64,000 bases of DNA. Origin: Armadillidium nasatum. Lineage: Eukaryota; Arthropoda; Malacostraca; Isopoda; Armadillidiidae. The stretch is from assembly GCA_009176605.1 (NCBI GenBank), contig SEYY01022062.1:137501-201500 (forward strand), in the 5' to 3' direction. Below, in pieces: positions 19,505 through 36,984 of the stretch (within the stretch, counting starts at the first letter, position 1; the number at the start of each line of letters is the position of its first letter). The notes beneath the pieces were generated by a model that had not been told where the DNA came from, did no database searches, and saw nothing but the letters and a program-made list of their open reading frames with translations. The translations under genes and the position numbers were made by a program.

Positions 19505-20060
19505 GTAATATAAGGTATGGTATGGGATCAGAATAGAAATTTATATCCCTGGATTCACCTGTTTCCCTACCGACTCCGTTTTACCAAAAATCTTTCAGGT
19601 CTACAATCTTTAACTCCTAACTATTGTCACACCTAATATGAATTAATTTCAGGAATAACGTTTTCAGAGGAATTGAGTTTAAAAAATTTGCAGAATATTA
19701 AATTGTAAATAAAATTTGTAAACTTGCAAAATAAAACCAATCTTAGCCAAATAATCATCACTAGTGGTAAACAGTGAAATTCTTTTAAATGCATAGATGG
19801 CAGGTTAAAGATTGACTAGTTTGCAGCATGTAAACTTAAAAACATATTACAGATTCATTGTTCTTATACTCTGCATTCTTTTTCTAAAAAAGTTATCATA
19901 GTTTACGAGGAAAAAAATTATATTACTTTTTCCGTTGTCTTATCAGTATATTAACTTCCACTGTTTTAACTAAAGGAATAATAGAACATTTTAAGTTTAC
20001 ATGTCAATAAATTTACCATTAAGCAAGCAAACAAAAATATATTACATTTTCTCGTTTCAG
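19505..20060. other. WASHC5 intron 14
   Basis: 556 bp; nothing recognised. Confidence 0.6.
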
Positions 20061-20215
20061 GAATGTAACATTCTGTTGAAGAAAAAAATATCCGACCACG
20101 AAAGTGCATATCAAAGCGTTGCCATTCCCATTCCGAAATTTCCTTCTGTGGACAATCAATCGGTAAACTTTATTGGTAGACTTCTTACTGAAATTTTGAG
20201 AATTACAAGCCCAAA
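20061..20215 (+). CDS. WASHC5: WASHC5 exon 15
   Basis: Encodes [20 protein letters not shown] to LRITSP plus two bases, matching IPIPKFTPVDESVTFIGRL and REILRITDPK. Donor GTAAGT. Confidence 0.95.
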
Positions 20216-20313
20216 GTAAGTAATATGATGTAACTATTGTTAATAGTGTAAAATGTTAAGATCAATTTATTAAATTTAATTCGTTATATGGTCTAGTAAA
20301 GATTATCGTAAAT

Positions 20314-20437
<124 letters not shown>

Positions 20438-20600
20438 GACTACTGTTTATATTTCGGAATTGGAGACCTGGTACGATAGTAAAAATCATAATGAAGTTCT
20501 TAATAGTACGATTGTTGAAAACGTTGAAAAAGCAATTTGCGTTGCTGGACTTGCTGGCATTGATAAATTGTTAGCCTTCTTAATCGTTAAGGAATTACAG
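20438..20600 (+). CDS. WASHC5: WASHC5 exon 16, last one present
   Basis: Encodes KTTVYISELETWYDSKNHNE to LLAFLIVKELQ, matching RLLCFMIVKELQ. A good donor, GTACGT, follows in phase 0, so the gene clearly continued, but no further WASHC5 exon is in the window. Confidence 0.95.
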
Positions 20601-21101
20601 GTACGTCTTCGTTACTAATTTAAAAATATGAGTTACCTGATTGTATTTGAAAACACACACATACAAAGTAGTTCTCAGAACTGTATGCAAAACCATCTTC
20701 TTCCTCCTACCATCGTTTACTTTTACTATCGAGAATTTATGCTGGTTTTAAAACAATTCCAACTAACGATCGCAGTTGGAATGTCCAGGCAGAATAACTC
20801 AGTTGAATTTTATTAAACCCAAATTTAAGAGATAAATCACTGTCACAATGACTCACTTGCTCGATTGTAGATAAGCTACCTTAGATTTTTGTTTCTTTCT
20901 ATTGACTTAAAAAATAATTTAAATGTTTGATCAGTGTTCTCGCTTTTAGATAAGTTGTCTTAGGTTTTCTTTCTTTCTATGGAGTTAAAAAAATAATTCT
21001 AGATGTTCGGTTAGTGACAAGGCCTCAAAAGTTTATATTATACTGATGGATTGTCAATTATATCAGGAAATTACACAAAATCGTTCTTCTCTGTTTATAT
21101 T
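20601..21101. other. spacer after the last WASHC5 exon
   Basis: About 500 bp with no exon of WASHC5 or IPO5 and no element recognised. The Copia terminal repeat begins at its end. Confidence 0.6.
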
Positions 21102-21651
21102 TGAGTAAATCTAGCCTAGGTAACACTGACACAGAGCTAGAAAGCTTACCTTGTAGGAATCCTCTTTTTCTTTATTTGGTGGTCCTTTCCTTAGACCAAA
21201 CCAGATAACAGGGATTAATCCAATACACCCTACGGCCCCCAGGACAACTACAACCCCGAGCGCTCAGAACTTATAGCAACCCAGATACCCCAACGCGATA
21301 AAGACAACCCTGATATCTAATCTGTCTGTACTCTGTCCTTAAGTTACCTTAAAAAATAAATCTTCCTTTTGCTATTAGAGTTGTACACTCTATGACTTAT
21401 AATTAAATAACCTTAAACTTAATATTAACTTATCACAAATATATTAAAAGGGAGAAGTCTATGACCCTAAACCTTAACTTTATTACTTTATATTTACTTC
21501 CTTATCAATATCCTGAAAAACGAAAACATCATATACAACATGTAAAGAAAAACTAAACTCCCTCTCCTTCTAAAAGCTCCTTCCAAACCTCCAGGCGACT
21601 TCTCTCTTCTTATCCTCTTCTTCTCTCTTCTTCTTCTTCTTACACCTAACA
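21102..21651 (-). repeat. Copia 3' LTR (diverged)
   Basis: Starts TGAGTAAATCTAGCCTAGG and ends near CCTAACA. Shares long blocks with 26046-26614, such as CCCTACGGCCCCCAGGACAA and GAGCGCTCAGAA, and the pyrimidine-rich end of CTTCTT repeats. Confidence 0.85.
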
Positions 21652-24600
21652 AAAATATACAATCTTATACCTTTCTCTCTCCTCCTCTCTTCCCTTCTAC
21701 ATACTCTTTAATCAAATTACTATCAACTCTACCTTTCGTAAATACATCAGCTATTTGACATTTTGTAGTTACCCATTCTACTCCTTCAATCTTCTCCATC
21801 TCTAAGACCCATTTAATCCATGCCAAATCTATCCTTAGGTTTTTGCTTAACACTTTAGTTTCAGAGTATATGGCAGTTTTTAGTGTTTTGCTATCTGTAT
21901 ACACCTTTACTTTTAATCTATCGCCTCCCATCATTTCCAACCAACATTCACTTAAAAAAATACCTGCCTCAATACCTTCTATCAGACCTATAGCTTCAGC
22001 CTCAATTGTGGATCTTGCTACTCTCCTGACACATTTCGATTTCCATACAATCGGGCTTCTATTACCTTCATTATCCTTCAATGCTACTATATAGCCTATC
22101 TGGGGACTTTCATCGATACTGTTCCCATATGATGCATCTGTAAAAACTTCTATTTCTACTTTGTCTTTTAGTTTACCTAACAAAACACCTACTCTCATAT
22201 TTTTTGCTCTTTTTAATATGTTTATCACCTTTCTCATTTCCTCTACTTTACCTCCACGAAAGTACCTACTCCTTTCACTTACATAATAAGATAGATCTGG
22301 TCTTGTCTGACAGCTGATCCAATTCATTTGACCTACCAATGATCTATATAGAGTTAATTCTTTTCCTTCCATTTCTCTGTTTCCAAAGAAATCTCTACTT
22401 TCAGGTATATTTATATCGTCGATGTATTTGTTCTGTTCTAACCAAACATCCTTCCTCTCTTTCTTCTATATTTATACCCAATATACTTAAATTCAGACAC
22501 TTCCTCCGTTCCTATCTTTAATCTGCTTTTAATGCCTGTAATGATATTCTCAAAAAACTCTTTGTTGCCTCCAAAACAAAAATCATCAACATGAGTGCAC
22601 ATGATACCTATCATTTTTCCTTCTTTTTTCCAAACAAATAATGCTGGTTCTAACTTACTCTTCACACCTCCCAACTCAGTTATAATCTTTACCACTTTAT
22701 CAAACCATACCCTTGCTGCTTCTTTTAACCCATACACTGTCTTCTTTAACTCCCATAGTCCTTTCTCCTTAGCCTCTTTGGGAGGAATAACCCAAACCTT
22801 CCTTTTTATTCTGTCTCCCTGTAAATAAGCTGTTTTAATATCAATGGAATTACATTTCCATCCCTTTCATTTTCATAATAGTCAGGCACATCCTCAACAC
22901 CTCTCCTGAACATGTTGGTGACTCCGTTACCAGCTCCTCTCCTTCCTCCTCAAAACCCCTAGCAACTAATCTTGCTTTACATTTCTCCTCTCCATCCTGA
23001 ATTTTCTCTGTAATCACCCATCTTAAGGATATTCTCTTTTGTCCTTTATCTTTTACTCTTTTAAAAACATCATTTTCTTCCCAGTTCTCTATTTCACACA
23101 ATTTCGCACTTAAAACTCTTTCACTTTGCAGACTATTACCTAGCCATACCTCTTCTTGGTCGCTAATTTCCTCTACATCTGTCAAGTCTCTAAAGTCAAT
23201 CCAACCCTCTTCTCCATTTTCAATATTCTGAACATTAAAACTATCACTCCATTTCTTGCTTGTAGCTTTCCCTGCTCTACTGAGTATTTTAACCTTCACT
23301 TTATCCCCACTTTCTCTTTTAGTAGCTTTATACCTTTTTCCAATCTTGACTTTTGGCACTCTTCTTTCCTCAGCTTCCTCATCTGGTTCATCCTCCTCTC
23401 TATGTTGTTCTTCTTCCTCTTCCTGCATTCTATAGTATTCCACTTCTTGCCACTCGTCTTCCTCATTTTCTATGATATTATTCGTTTTTTGTGTATCCCC
23501 TATTTGATCCACCTTTTCATTATCATCTTCATTCGTTACTACAACACTCTCTTTCTCATCTTTCTGTTCAATACCCGCTAACCTTGTAATATGAACTCTA
23601 GCAATTTCTCGCAAAGTACCTCCATGTTTTACTATCACCGTCTTCCCATCTCTACCTATGACTTTAGCAGGGCCTCTCCAATTATTATCTATCTCCCTTT
23701 TATAATACACCTCTTCTCCAGGTTCAGCTAATTCTAACTTATGTTCTCTTATTTGACCTTTCATAGCCCTCTTCACCCTATCTTCTGCTTCCTGTTTCAC
23801 ATGAGCCTCTCTTGCCTTATGTATTCCTTCTATTGTCTCCCTTAATTGTTCACTTTCGTTACCAACTACCCCCATACTTCTTTCTTCTTCATCCGTATTA
23901 TTTGGCAACTTTCCATTCCTACCAAATACCAATTGATTAGGGGTGTATCCTCCTTTATCCAGTAACCAATTTTTAGCTCCAACTGACCAAAGTAAACACG
24001 TTTCCTTATTACACCCTTCTTCTTTCATCTTTCTCATAGAATCCTTCAACAGCCCCACCATCTTTTCACACCTCCCATTACTCCATGGACTCTCAGCTGC
24101 TGTTGCCAATTGCTTTATACTAAATCTCTCACACAGTAGTTTCATATCCTCATTCTGAAATTCAAGACCATTGTCGCTTATAATCCTTTCTGGGGCACCA
24201 AATATACTAATCCATCTTTCCAGAATCTTACCTACTATCTCCATTGGCTCTTTATTTTTTACCCAGCTTGCTTGACAATACCCTGTTCCTAAATCCAACA
24301 TCACCAAAAATTTATTTCCTTCCAATTCACCTAAATCCATGGCTACAGTTTCATTAAATCTTTTTGCTAGTGACAACCCTACTGTGGGTCTGCTAGGAGT
24401 TTTTTTATATCTTATACATACCTCACAATTATCACTCAATTCCCCTATATCCTCCTTGATATCTCTCAGAGTCTCCTTTTCCATTTCATCTCTATATGCA
24501 TCCTTAATCAATTCCCCTAATCTTTCTTTGCTAGGATGCCCGAACTGTAACATGCAGTCTTTTTAGTATTTTTTCCTTTCCTGTTTATCTTCTAAACTAT

Positions 24601-26033
24601 TTTTCACATTACCCTCCCACCATATTTCTTTCTTTATACCTTTTCTTAAACTAATCCTTAAATGACCTCTTTCATCAACTCTTAACGGAACTCTGACGTT
24701 CCTAAAAGCCCCTATTGTCATTTCATAATTATTTAAATTAATACATGCTCCCATTTTCCTTAATGATTCCCTCCCTAATAACCATGGTATGTCCCCTTGT
24801 ACCACATCTGTTATTAAATAAAAATCCCAACTATATAAATGAACATGGTATTCTTAATCTTTTAAACGCTTTATATTTAGATTCCCCAAAAACATAATTC
24901 CCTTCTATCACTTCCATTGTGTTTCTTAACCTCCTCTCTTTCTCTCCAAGCACATACTTCCCAATACATAGCCTAGTCACTTCTCCCCTATTACATTGGC
25001 ACTACAACCAGTGTCTACAATCGGCCAAATGTTCCCATACTCATTCAATTCTTCTTTTCCTCTCTTTTTCCCAATGAATGCTCTTGGACTCTTATCTCCA
25101 TTGTCTCTCATTTTTCCTACCTGCTGTTTTAATGTTTCAAAGAATTTTCCTCTACCTCTTCCAAACCCACCTACTATAATTCCTCTTTGTCCTCCTTTGT
25201 CCTGTCTGATCACTTCTCTGATCCTTCTACCTTCCACTTCCTTCCTGTTTTTCCATTTACCTTTCATGGGACATGATGCTGCGAAAATGATATTCAGATC
25301 GACATAAGATGCACTTTCATAGTTTGTCCATATTTGTTCTTTGGGTTTAATCTTTTGATCTCCTTTTCCTCATTCTTACCAGTACTAAAGTCCTGACCTT
25401 GTACCAGCCATTCCTTTGTCTCTTTCTTCCCTATTCCTTCACAGATGTTAATCAAACACCCAATCACCTTTTCCACAATATGCCAACACCATCTGTCTCT
25501 GGTTTTCTCCTATATTAGCACCTTCTAACAAATGAACACACCTCATATCTTCCCCTAGGTCCACCTTTCCAGCCTTTTTACAATTATCCTCAATCATCTC
25601 ATACCTTGCCACATAATCTCTTATTGACTTCATTTATTTTCCTTCTTATCTTGAAAAATTCCAGAATCTTGTCATACCTATCTCTATTCTTCTCTTTTCC
25701 AATCTCTTATCCAACACCTCCAATACCTTTTCCATCCCTACCTGTCTCTCCAAACCCTCCAGTTCTACGTTGTAAACACTTTGAAATGCTTTTTCTCCTA
25801 AGCTAAGCATAATCTCACCTCCTGGACATTCCAAATATTTACCTTCCAGCTTATACCACAGCATTACTCTTTTTCTCCACATGTCATAGTCTTCTCCCTC
25901 TATACCTGCCGTCAAATGTAGGGCACACTCTTTTACCTCTTGTTACCGCCTTTCTCTCCTGAGTCTCCTGATGACGTTGTTCTTCCTCCTTTCCACCTTT
26001 CATCGCCATGCTGATGCCGTTTGCGCAACTACG

Positions 26034-26044
26034 CTCTGCTACCA
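26034..26044 (-). other. Copia primer-binding site
   Basis: Minus strand TGGTAGCAGAG, complementary to the 3' end of initiator methionine tRNA, one base inside the 5' LTR. Confidence 0.7.
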
Positions 26045-26045
26045 C

Positions 26046-26613
26046 TGACAAAAACTAGCCTAGGTTAGAGCCAAAATCTTACCTTGATGGTTTCTTCTCT
26101 GGTACTGATAGTCCTTCCTTGAGACCAAATCAGATAACAGATATTAGCCTAATCCACCCTACGGCCCCCAGGACAACTACAACACCGAGCGCTCAGAAAT
26201 TATAGCAACCCAGATACCCCAACGTGAAAAAGACCCCTCTGATATCTAATCTGTCTGTGATTAGTTGTAGTTTCAAAACCAACCAAAAATAAACTATTCC
26301 TTTTGTTGTTAGAGTTTCCACTCTATAACTTATAATTAAATAATCTTAAGCTTAACGTTATCAACTTATAAAAATTAATACAAAGGGAGAATCCTATGAC
26401 CCTTCCCTAAATAACTCCTTTAACCTTATATAACCTGTAAACCTGAAAAAGAAAAAACTTTATATAAAACGAGTTATAACAGATAAACTCCCTTCTCCTT
26501 CTAACTCCATCCAAACCCTAAACCATGTCTCTCTGCTTTCGATCAACTTATCACCACATACGTCTTCTTCTGCTCTTCTTCTTCTTCTTCTTCTTCTTTC
26601 TTCTTAAACCTAT

Positions 26614-26614
<1 letters not shown>
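26046..26614 (-). repeat. Copia 5' LTR (diverged)
   Basis: Starts TGACAAAAACTAGCCTAGG on the plus strand; partner of 21102-21651. Its outer end merges into a TA array, so the target duplication cannot be read. Confidence 0.83.

Positions 26615-26616
<2 letters not shown>

Positions 26617-26699
<83 letters not shown>
26617..26699. repeat. (TA)n microsatellite
   Basis: TA array directly against the outer end of the Copia 5' LTR. Confidence 0.97.
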
Positions 26700-26701
<2 letters not shown>

Positions 26702-27360
26702 CAAAAATATTGTAAAATAAGGAAACACATCCTCTCTACACTATTAATAACAAGAACTGTTTGCTAATGTGGATTTTCTTATACTTTCATAAAGAAAATA
26801 GAATTGATGTAGTAGCATGTGTGACTAACAATATTATACATAGCATACATACTGAGATTGAAAGGCAGGAGAAGTTATGTCTACCTAATGTACAAAAAAT
26901 TTTGTGAGGTTAGGTGCATATTATGCCCAAGAATGAACATTTTGCTTGAAAACATTGAAGAACCTTTGTACAGTGAAAACTTATATAATAATAATGATAA
27001 TAAAAATTATTATTATTATTATTATTATTAAGAAAAATAATAATAATAATAATAATGTTAAATATAATAATATTCTAAACTGTGAAGAACAAAAATTGAA
27101 ATATGTATACTTTTCTTAAAATTTCTTTCAAAATGTTTCTTGCACTATAAACGAAGGTTTGTTTGGTCGGTTGCATTTCATTTGCAATCCCATTGTACTA
27201 ATAGAAACGCTCGAGCGGCAAGTGTGCACACACAATTCTCTTGTCCTATATATTAAAGGATGCATTTGCAGCAACCACACATTATTTTCTTTGTTTGGAA
27301 AAACTAATCAAAATTGCATGGTTTTTGTTTTGTTTTGTTTTGTTTTTTAATATTATTTTA

Positions 27361-27364
<4 letters not shown>
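26700..27364. other. spacer with one copy of a local duplication
   Basis: Its first ~70 bases (CAAAAATATTGTAAAATAA to AACAAGAACTGTTTGCTAA) recur at 27465-27533. The rest contains ATT runs; no gene recognised. Confidence 0.6.
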
Positions 27365-27448
<84 letters not shown>

Positions 27449-27462
27449 GGTATATATATATC
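27365..27462. repeat. (TA)n microsatellite
   Basis: TA array with a CGG interruption near 27448. Confidence 0.97.
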
Positions 27463-28254
<792 letters not shown>

Positions 28255-28395
28255 AACAATTTTTTGTGTCCTTTCAAGTAACTTTATCTGAGGTTCCAAC
28301 CTTGATTTGTGTACCTTGCAGTACACAAGCGAGAGCGAGAGGTGTACCTCGATCCTTAAGCCAGAGAAAATTGACTTAACCCCATGAGCTACCGT
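28255..28395 (-). mobile_element. SINE-like repeat
   Basis: On the minus strand it starts TCACGGTAGCTCATGGGGTT, an A-box-like sequence, and later has GGTTGGAACCTCAGAT. The second half is shared with 15835-15950. Probably a degenerate tRNA-derived SINE. Confidence 0.5.
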
Positions 28396-28512
28396 GAACT
28401 CCAAATTATTAATCTGATTTATTTGTTTATTATTTTTTTTCCTTTTCTCAAAATACAGAAATTACCGATCTTAATTTTAATGATTTTTCATTTGTGCAAT
28501 TGGATTTTTTAG

Positions 28513-28713
28513 TTTTTGAATGATGCCAGCAAAATGATGGACCTACTCTTGAAAGCACAGACAAATCAAGATGAAATGGCAGATGATGATCCTCAGATCT
28601 CCTATCTTATATCAGCATGGGCAAGAGTTTGTAAAATTATGGGGAAACTATTTGAGCCATACCTTCCCCTTGTCATGGGACCTGTGTTGAAAACAGCATC
28701 TCTTAAACCAGAA
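28513..28713 (+). CDS. IPO5: IPO5 exon A (first present)
   Basis: Encodes [20 protein letters not shown] to KTASLKPE, aligning with human [20 protein letters not shown] and [20 protein letters not shown]. Acceptor TTTTTTAG, donor GTAAGT. Phase 0 start, hence frame-compatible with the WASHC5 exon 16 end. Confidence 0.95.
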
Positions 28714-28765
28714 GTAAGTGTTATTTTATTATTCTGTATTAAACTTCTTCCTTACTCGTAAGTAT

Positions 28766-28896
<131 letters not shown>

Positions 28897-28959
28897 CCAA
28901 ATATAAATTTAACTGCATAGGGAACAAGAAATATTTGGCATATAATGCTTAAATATAAA

Positions 28960-29720
28960 TATAATTTCCAGTAGCAAACTGTATGGAAACTACCTTTTCT
29001 GGAGTCATTTGAAAATATTACTAAAATATGTAATGTTTTGGTAATAAAATGTTTTTAAATAAAAAATTAAATAGCAGTAATTATAATGGAATTATTACAC
29101 ATGTTGAACTTAAAAATGAGCATAAAGAAGACAAGAAGTTTGTTAGTGGTAACTCTTTGTGCATAGCTTCTTGCTTAGATCCAGGATTTAAATTAACTTT
29201 CAACTTAAATCAAATAATTCATTAAGAAATATGATTATTGAGGTATGCAAGAAATGGCAAAAAAATGTTTCTTCTGAACTGCCAGGGATTCATGCACTGG
29301 AGGAATTAATGCTGAAGGCCTCGTTTTCATATTTTTAATGGACTCTTTTATAGATATTGTTGCACCAAAACATTAAGTACGGAAGCAATTGAAATGAGTG
29401 AAACAATAGGAATTTTAAATTTTTTCAGCACAGAATAGTTGAGACTAAAGAAAAATAAAGTTCCATATTACTTAACAACAGGAAATTAACAAGTATGCAG
29501 GGTTACCTATTTTGAAAAGTGAAGATAGTCCCATTCAGTTTAATTGGTTGAAAAGTAGTTGAAATAGCCTTATGAATTAAAGAAAGCTTGCTGTAAAATA
29601 TTGTTCATCACCACCATCATTAGTGGAAAATGGAGACTATACAGTACAGGGAGAAATATGAGGCTACATGGAATAGATTATCCCTCTGCTAACTATCATT
29701 ACAACCTTAGAATTTGTGAA
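28960..29720 (+). mobile_element. hAT (ZBED-like) transposase relic
   Basis: Degenerate plus-strand coding traces: SLCIASCLDPGFKLTFN (the LDPRFK-type block), then EINKYAGLPILKSEDSPIQF, NWLKSS and LAVKYCSSPPSLVENGDYT, which follow the order of the hAT C-terminal dimerisation domain (WW..., LA.KYL..P...). Several stops; no termini identified. Confidence 0.65.
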
Positions 29721-30049
29721 TACGAAGTTCAAAAAAAATGACCTAAAATTTTTTATGTAATTTTCTTTTGTTTTCCGAATCCCAAATTGAAAAGTATTTG
29801 CTAAAGAGTAAAGCATTGAACTTTTGTTTTATTTTTCAAAAATTCATATTTCTGAAATAAAGAAATTAATTATTAATCAGATAATGATACTAATTATTAA
29901 TAATTGTAATTATTTATTGTTTATTTATAACTGGGTACTGAAAAGCAGGTAAAAAAAAAACGAAAATTCGGTATATTAACCGTATAGACCATATATTGAT
30001 ATTAAGAAATTACCTATATGTCAATGTATCTACTCTCTACTTGGAGTTG
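29721..30049. other. unassigned spacer in IPO5 intron
   Basis: AT-rich; nothing recognised. Confidence 0.5.
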
Positions 30050-31190
30050 TTTACTTTAAGGCTCAACTCTTCTAGCCTACATTGGCGCTGCTGGCTCTTT
30101 CCAACAGTTTCTCATATCTTTCTTCATAGCTTAACCCCAACTTCATTCAGTTATCATCAATATATAGTTCTCCATTTTTCTACAAGTATTACTCTTCTCT
30201 GTCCACACAGCGTCCATCTCACAGTCGCCTTCCCCACCTCATTCTCGCCTTTCCACAGATGTTCAAAGTAGGTAAATCATCATCTGATCACTTCATTTAG
30301 ATCTTTTCTTTTTATTTTTGTTTCTAACTCCTTGTTGCTTATAGTTCTTGGCCAGAATATCCCCATCATTTTTGCAAGCACTTGTTTTGAAATACACTAA
30401 GTTTCCTCATATCATCTGCACTCTGGGCTCCACATTTCGAATCTATACAGCAATACTGATCTTACTTTGCTAATATATACTTAAGACTTTTGGGTCTTAT
30501 TCACATATTGGAGCTTACTATTTCTTTCTATATTTTCCTCCGAATTTCTTCCTTCAATCCAAATATTCAAATTCTCTCACCTTCTCCAATTGTTTACCAT
30601 TTGTGTTTAGATTTATAGCTCTCCTTCAGCTTATGACCGTTACCTTTGTTTTTTCCATATTTATTTTCTACATTCTTCCATTATATTTATCTTCTTGTGC
30701 ATCACTATACATATCATGCATATGCGGCAAAATCGAGATCTTCCAATCCCTCATTTTCCATCTAATTTATCTCCCTCTTTCCTCCACCACCTTCCTCATC
30801 ACCCAGTCAGATGTTACAGTGAATAAGGTTGCTTACATCCCAGTCTGACTCCTCTTTTGATCCCAAACACCTCTGACAGTTATCCTCCCAAATCCGCCAC
30901 ACACTCATGATCTCTCTAAAACATTTCTGTAAAACCTTTCCAGTACTCCTTATTTAGTTAAAACTTTCCATAAGGTTTCCTGATGTAGACTGTCAAACGC
31001 CTTTTCAAAATCTGTGAATGTCAATTCCATAGCTCCCTTCCACTCATTGCATTGTTCTATTATATTATTATAAATATCCGGAACATACAGCTTCTACCTT
31101 TTTTAAAACCAGCTTGTTCTTTCTTCAGTATTTCATCTATCTTCTACTTTATCCTGTTCATTATTATATTAGTGAATGCTTCACAGTAGT
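30050..31190 (-). mobile_element. RTE-like LINE fragment
   Basis: Minus-strand traces of a reverse transcriptase: EQAGFKKGRSC, then ELTFTDFEKAFDSLHQETLW (RT motif with the DFEKAFDS signature), DWVMRKVVEE, NMEKTKVTVIS, and INLNTNGKQLEKVREFEYLD. These are in the order expected for RTE-clade elements. Degenerate, with several stops and frame changes; ends not defined. Confidence 0.75.
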
Positions 31191-31369
31191 GCAGTATTAA
31201 AACTAAAAAGCTACATATATTAACTATACAGCAATGTATTTTATTTTTTTTTTCGTACCCAGCTGTTTATTTACATAACCAGGTACTGAATAGCAGGTAA
31301 GAAAACTGAAAATTTGATATATTGTCTGAATAAACTGAATACCTGGATATTTTCTTAATATTTGACACA

Positions 31370-34635
<3,266 letters not shown>

Positions 34636-34638
34636 AAG

Positions 34639-34827
34639 GTGGCTCTTCTTGACAATGAAGATATGAATGCTGTTGATGGAGATGAGGATTGGCAGTTTGT
34701 TTCTATTGGAGAACAGCAAAATTTTGGTATCCGTACTGCAGGACTTGAAGAGAAAGCAACAGCTTGCCAAATGCTTGTTTGCTATGCAAGAGAATTAAAA
34801 GATGGATTTGCAAATTATGCAGAAGAG
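34639..34827 (+). CDS. IPO5: IPO5 exon B
   Basis: Encodes [20 protein letters not shown] to GFANYAEE, matching [20 protein letters not shown] and [20 protein letters not shown]. The acceptor is only five bases from a TA array and has no pyrimidine tract. Confidence 0.95.
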
Positions 34828-36984
34828 GTTTGTAAATTTAATCAATGTTCATTTTGTAAAATTTAATTTTGAAAATTTTTTCAGTTAGTAACTGTGATGG
34901 GGAAGTCTAAATCTGCATTATATTTTTTTTTTAGGTTTGGATTAGACTAGAGGATTTAGAATGTCTAGATTTAAATTTGGATTCAAATTTATACTTCAGT
35001 AGATATCAAAATTTAATGTAGTGTTTAAATGAAGGTTTTTGCAAATATATAATGCAACGCAATCTAAAAGATCTCGGGTCTGGCTTGTTTTTTTTTTTTT
35101 ATTTCTAATAATCGGTGTTGCCAACCTCTTAGGTAACTAATTTGATTGCATGGAATTTTTTTTTTTTTTTTTTTTTTTTAAGTAATGCAGTTGGATAACC
35201 AGAGTAAGTTTTTTCTTGTTTAAAAAGGAAGAACATTTCAAAAGCCTTACATATTAAGTGCTTTTAATTCATGTACAGTAGGTAACCAGATACCACTCTC
35301 CCATTTTACTATATATTCACACACACACTACTTCTTCAGCTTCAAGGTAAGCATTATCTGCCTGTCATTCGGTTCAACCTCGCTTTCCAGTTTCTCCAAT
35401 CTGTAAAAGCGTTGTCCTCAACTCATCCAGGTCAAGGAAGCCATGTTTTTCAAGCACCGCTGTTAAGGAGAGCAAATGGGTGAACATCCCAAATGAATCT
35501 GAAAATTATGTGTAAAGGTGTTTTTAGCTATGGTCATCCAAATCAAACTTTCTCTTAAGATACTTAGTATCCTAACAAAATATACTATAACAATTATACT
35601 TACTCACCATGTATACTCCGGAGCTTTATTTCCATCCACTGTGGAAAGGTGATAATGTGGAAAACAGCCAAGTTTCAGGCCTCTAAACTTCCAATATGAG
35701 ATGAAATGAATGATCGAAGCTCCTAGCGAATAAACTTCCTTTCATGCACTCAACCAGTTGTTGATGTCAGTAAGTCAGTATGTCTATTTCAGTAACAAGC
35801 CAATAAATATTCAAGCACAAGGTTAAAAAGTAAAGCAATATAATTTAACTTTAATTATCAAATGAGTAATATTTATATAATTCCAAGCAAGTAAGGTTAA
35901 CCTAGTAAATAATTAAACCTAATTGTTGATGATGATGAATATATCAGATTGGCTCATTCAAAAGTTCAAAGTTTAGAATATCTTTGTAAGGGTTCTTTCA
36001 TCGCACTATAAATCAATTCCTATCGAGTTAGTGTTAGAGAAAGGAACAAAGAATAAATTAGATGTTAGTAAAAGATGAAAGACAGGAATTATGATAGAAA
36101 CACACTTTTGGGGATAACACCAATCACTTATCTTAAGATCCTCCAAAAGATTTATCTTCTGGGTGGGGGTGGGATCTTACGTTTGAATAGCCGTGAAGAT
36201 AACTGATATTTATGCCTCTGGAAATCCAAGTGTAGATGGATCAAAATTTCTTGTTGAGAGGTCCAGTTCAAATCCAATATCAAAATATTAAAGGACCCAA
36301 TTTTTAAAGTTCTTGTAAAATAATATAAATGTGCAAACACATTTATATTCATACATTTATTTACATGACATTTAACTAATTTTACCATGAAGTGTTCTAA
36401 CTTATTATGATTTTAATATCTTAATTTCAAATTTGAATTTATAATTAGTTTAAAATAATTTTGACATTATTTCTAAGATTTACAATAAATTAGTTACTAT
36501 TATTATGACAATAATTGATTCAAAGGACTATTTACAAATTTTCAATACATATAATTTTGTTTCCTTATTAGATATAAGATCTTTGATTATGTTAGATGTC
36601 TTTTTTCAGATTAATACTCCATTAGGGTTTTAATCATCCCAAATAATTGGTATATATATAGAAAATTAGTAGAATAATGTAAACAACAGGACCACTATTA
36701 ATAAATAGAATGATGCTAGATTATTGCTGATAACTATTAACATTATGTAGTATCTTCATTATTATACAATATTTAAGTGTGAAAAAAAAAAAAAATTATT
36801 TTAAAGAAACTTTACGCTATTTTTTAAAAAATTGTCATTTTTAATCTTCAATATCTCTGTTGGGCATTTATTTGAAAACCTAATATTTGGATGAGCCAAA
36901 GTACTTTATAATATGTATCTTTATTTAATTAATTAAAATTTTGACTTTAAGATTTGTGTGGTTTCAGAGACATAGACTTCCAAA
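34828..36984. other. IPO5 intron, unassigned
   Basis: Contains T-runs and a distinct segment at about 35270-36200 that is more balanced in base composition and may be an old TE. I recognise no protein motif or terminal repeat. Confidence 0.4.

Larger units (their letters stand above)
21102..26614 (-). mobile_element. Copia-superfamily LTR retrotransposon, GalEa-like, old and broken
   Basis: Fossil Ty1/Copia element, read on the minus strand. The order gag, protease, integrase, reverse transcriptase, RNase H places it in Copia rather than Gypsy. Approximate parts: gag 25950-25290, protease 25070-24570, integrase 24550-23850, a charged linker, RT 23100-22400, RNase H 22370-21665. It lies between two terminal repeats of about 550 bp. 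The coding region is clearly broken, with roughly seven interruptions. The two terminal repeats differ at something like a fifth of positions by eye, so the insertion is old. Resemblance to GalEa-type Copia of crustaceans is from memory of the family. Confidence 0.88.

Noticed and set aside
22339-25307. Plus-strand frames of up to 141 codons across 22.3-25.3 kb
   Set aside because: Antisense shadows of the minus-strand Copia coding region.
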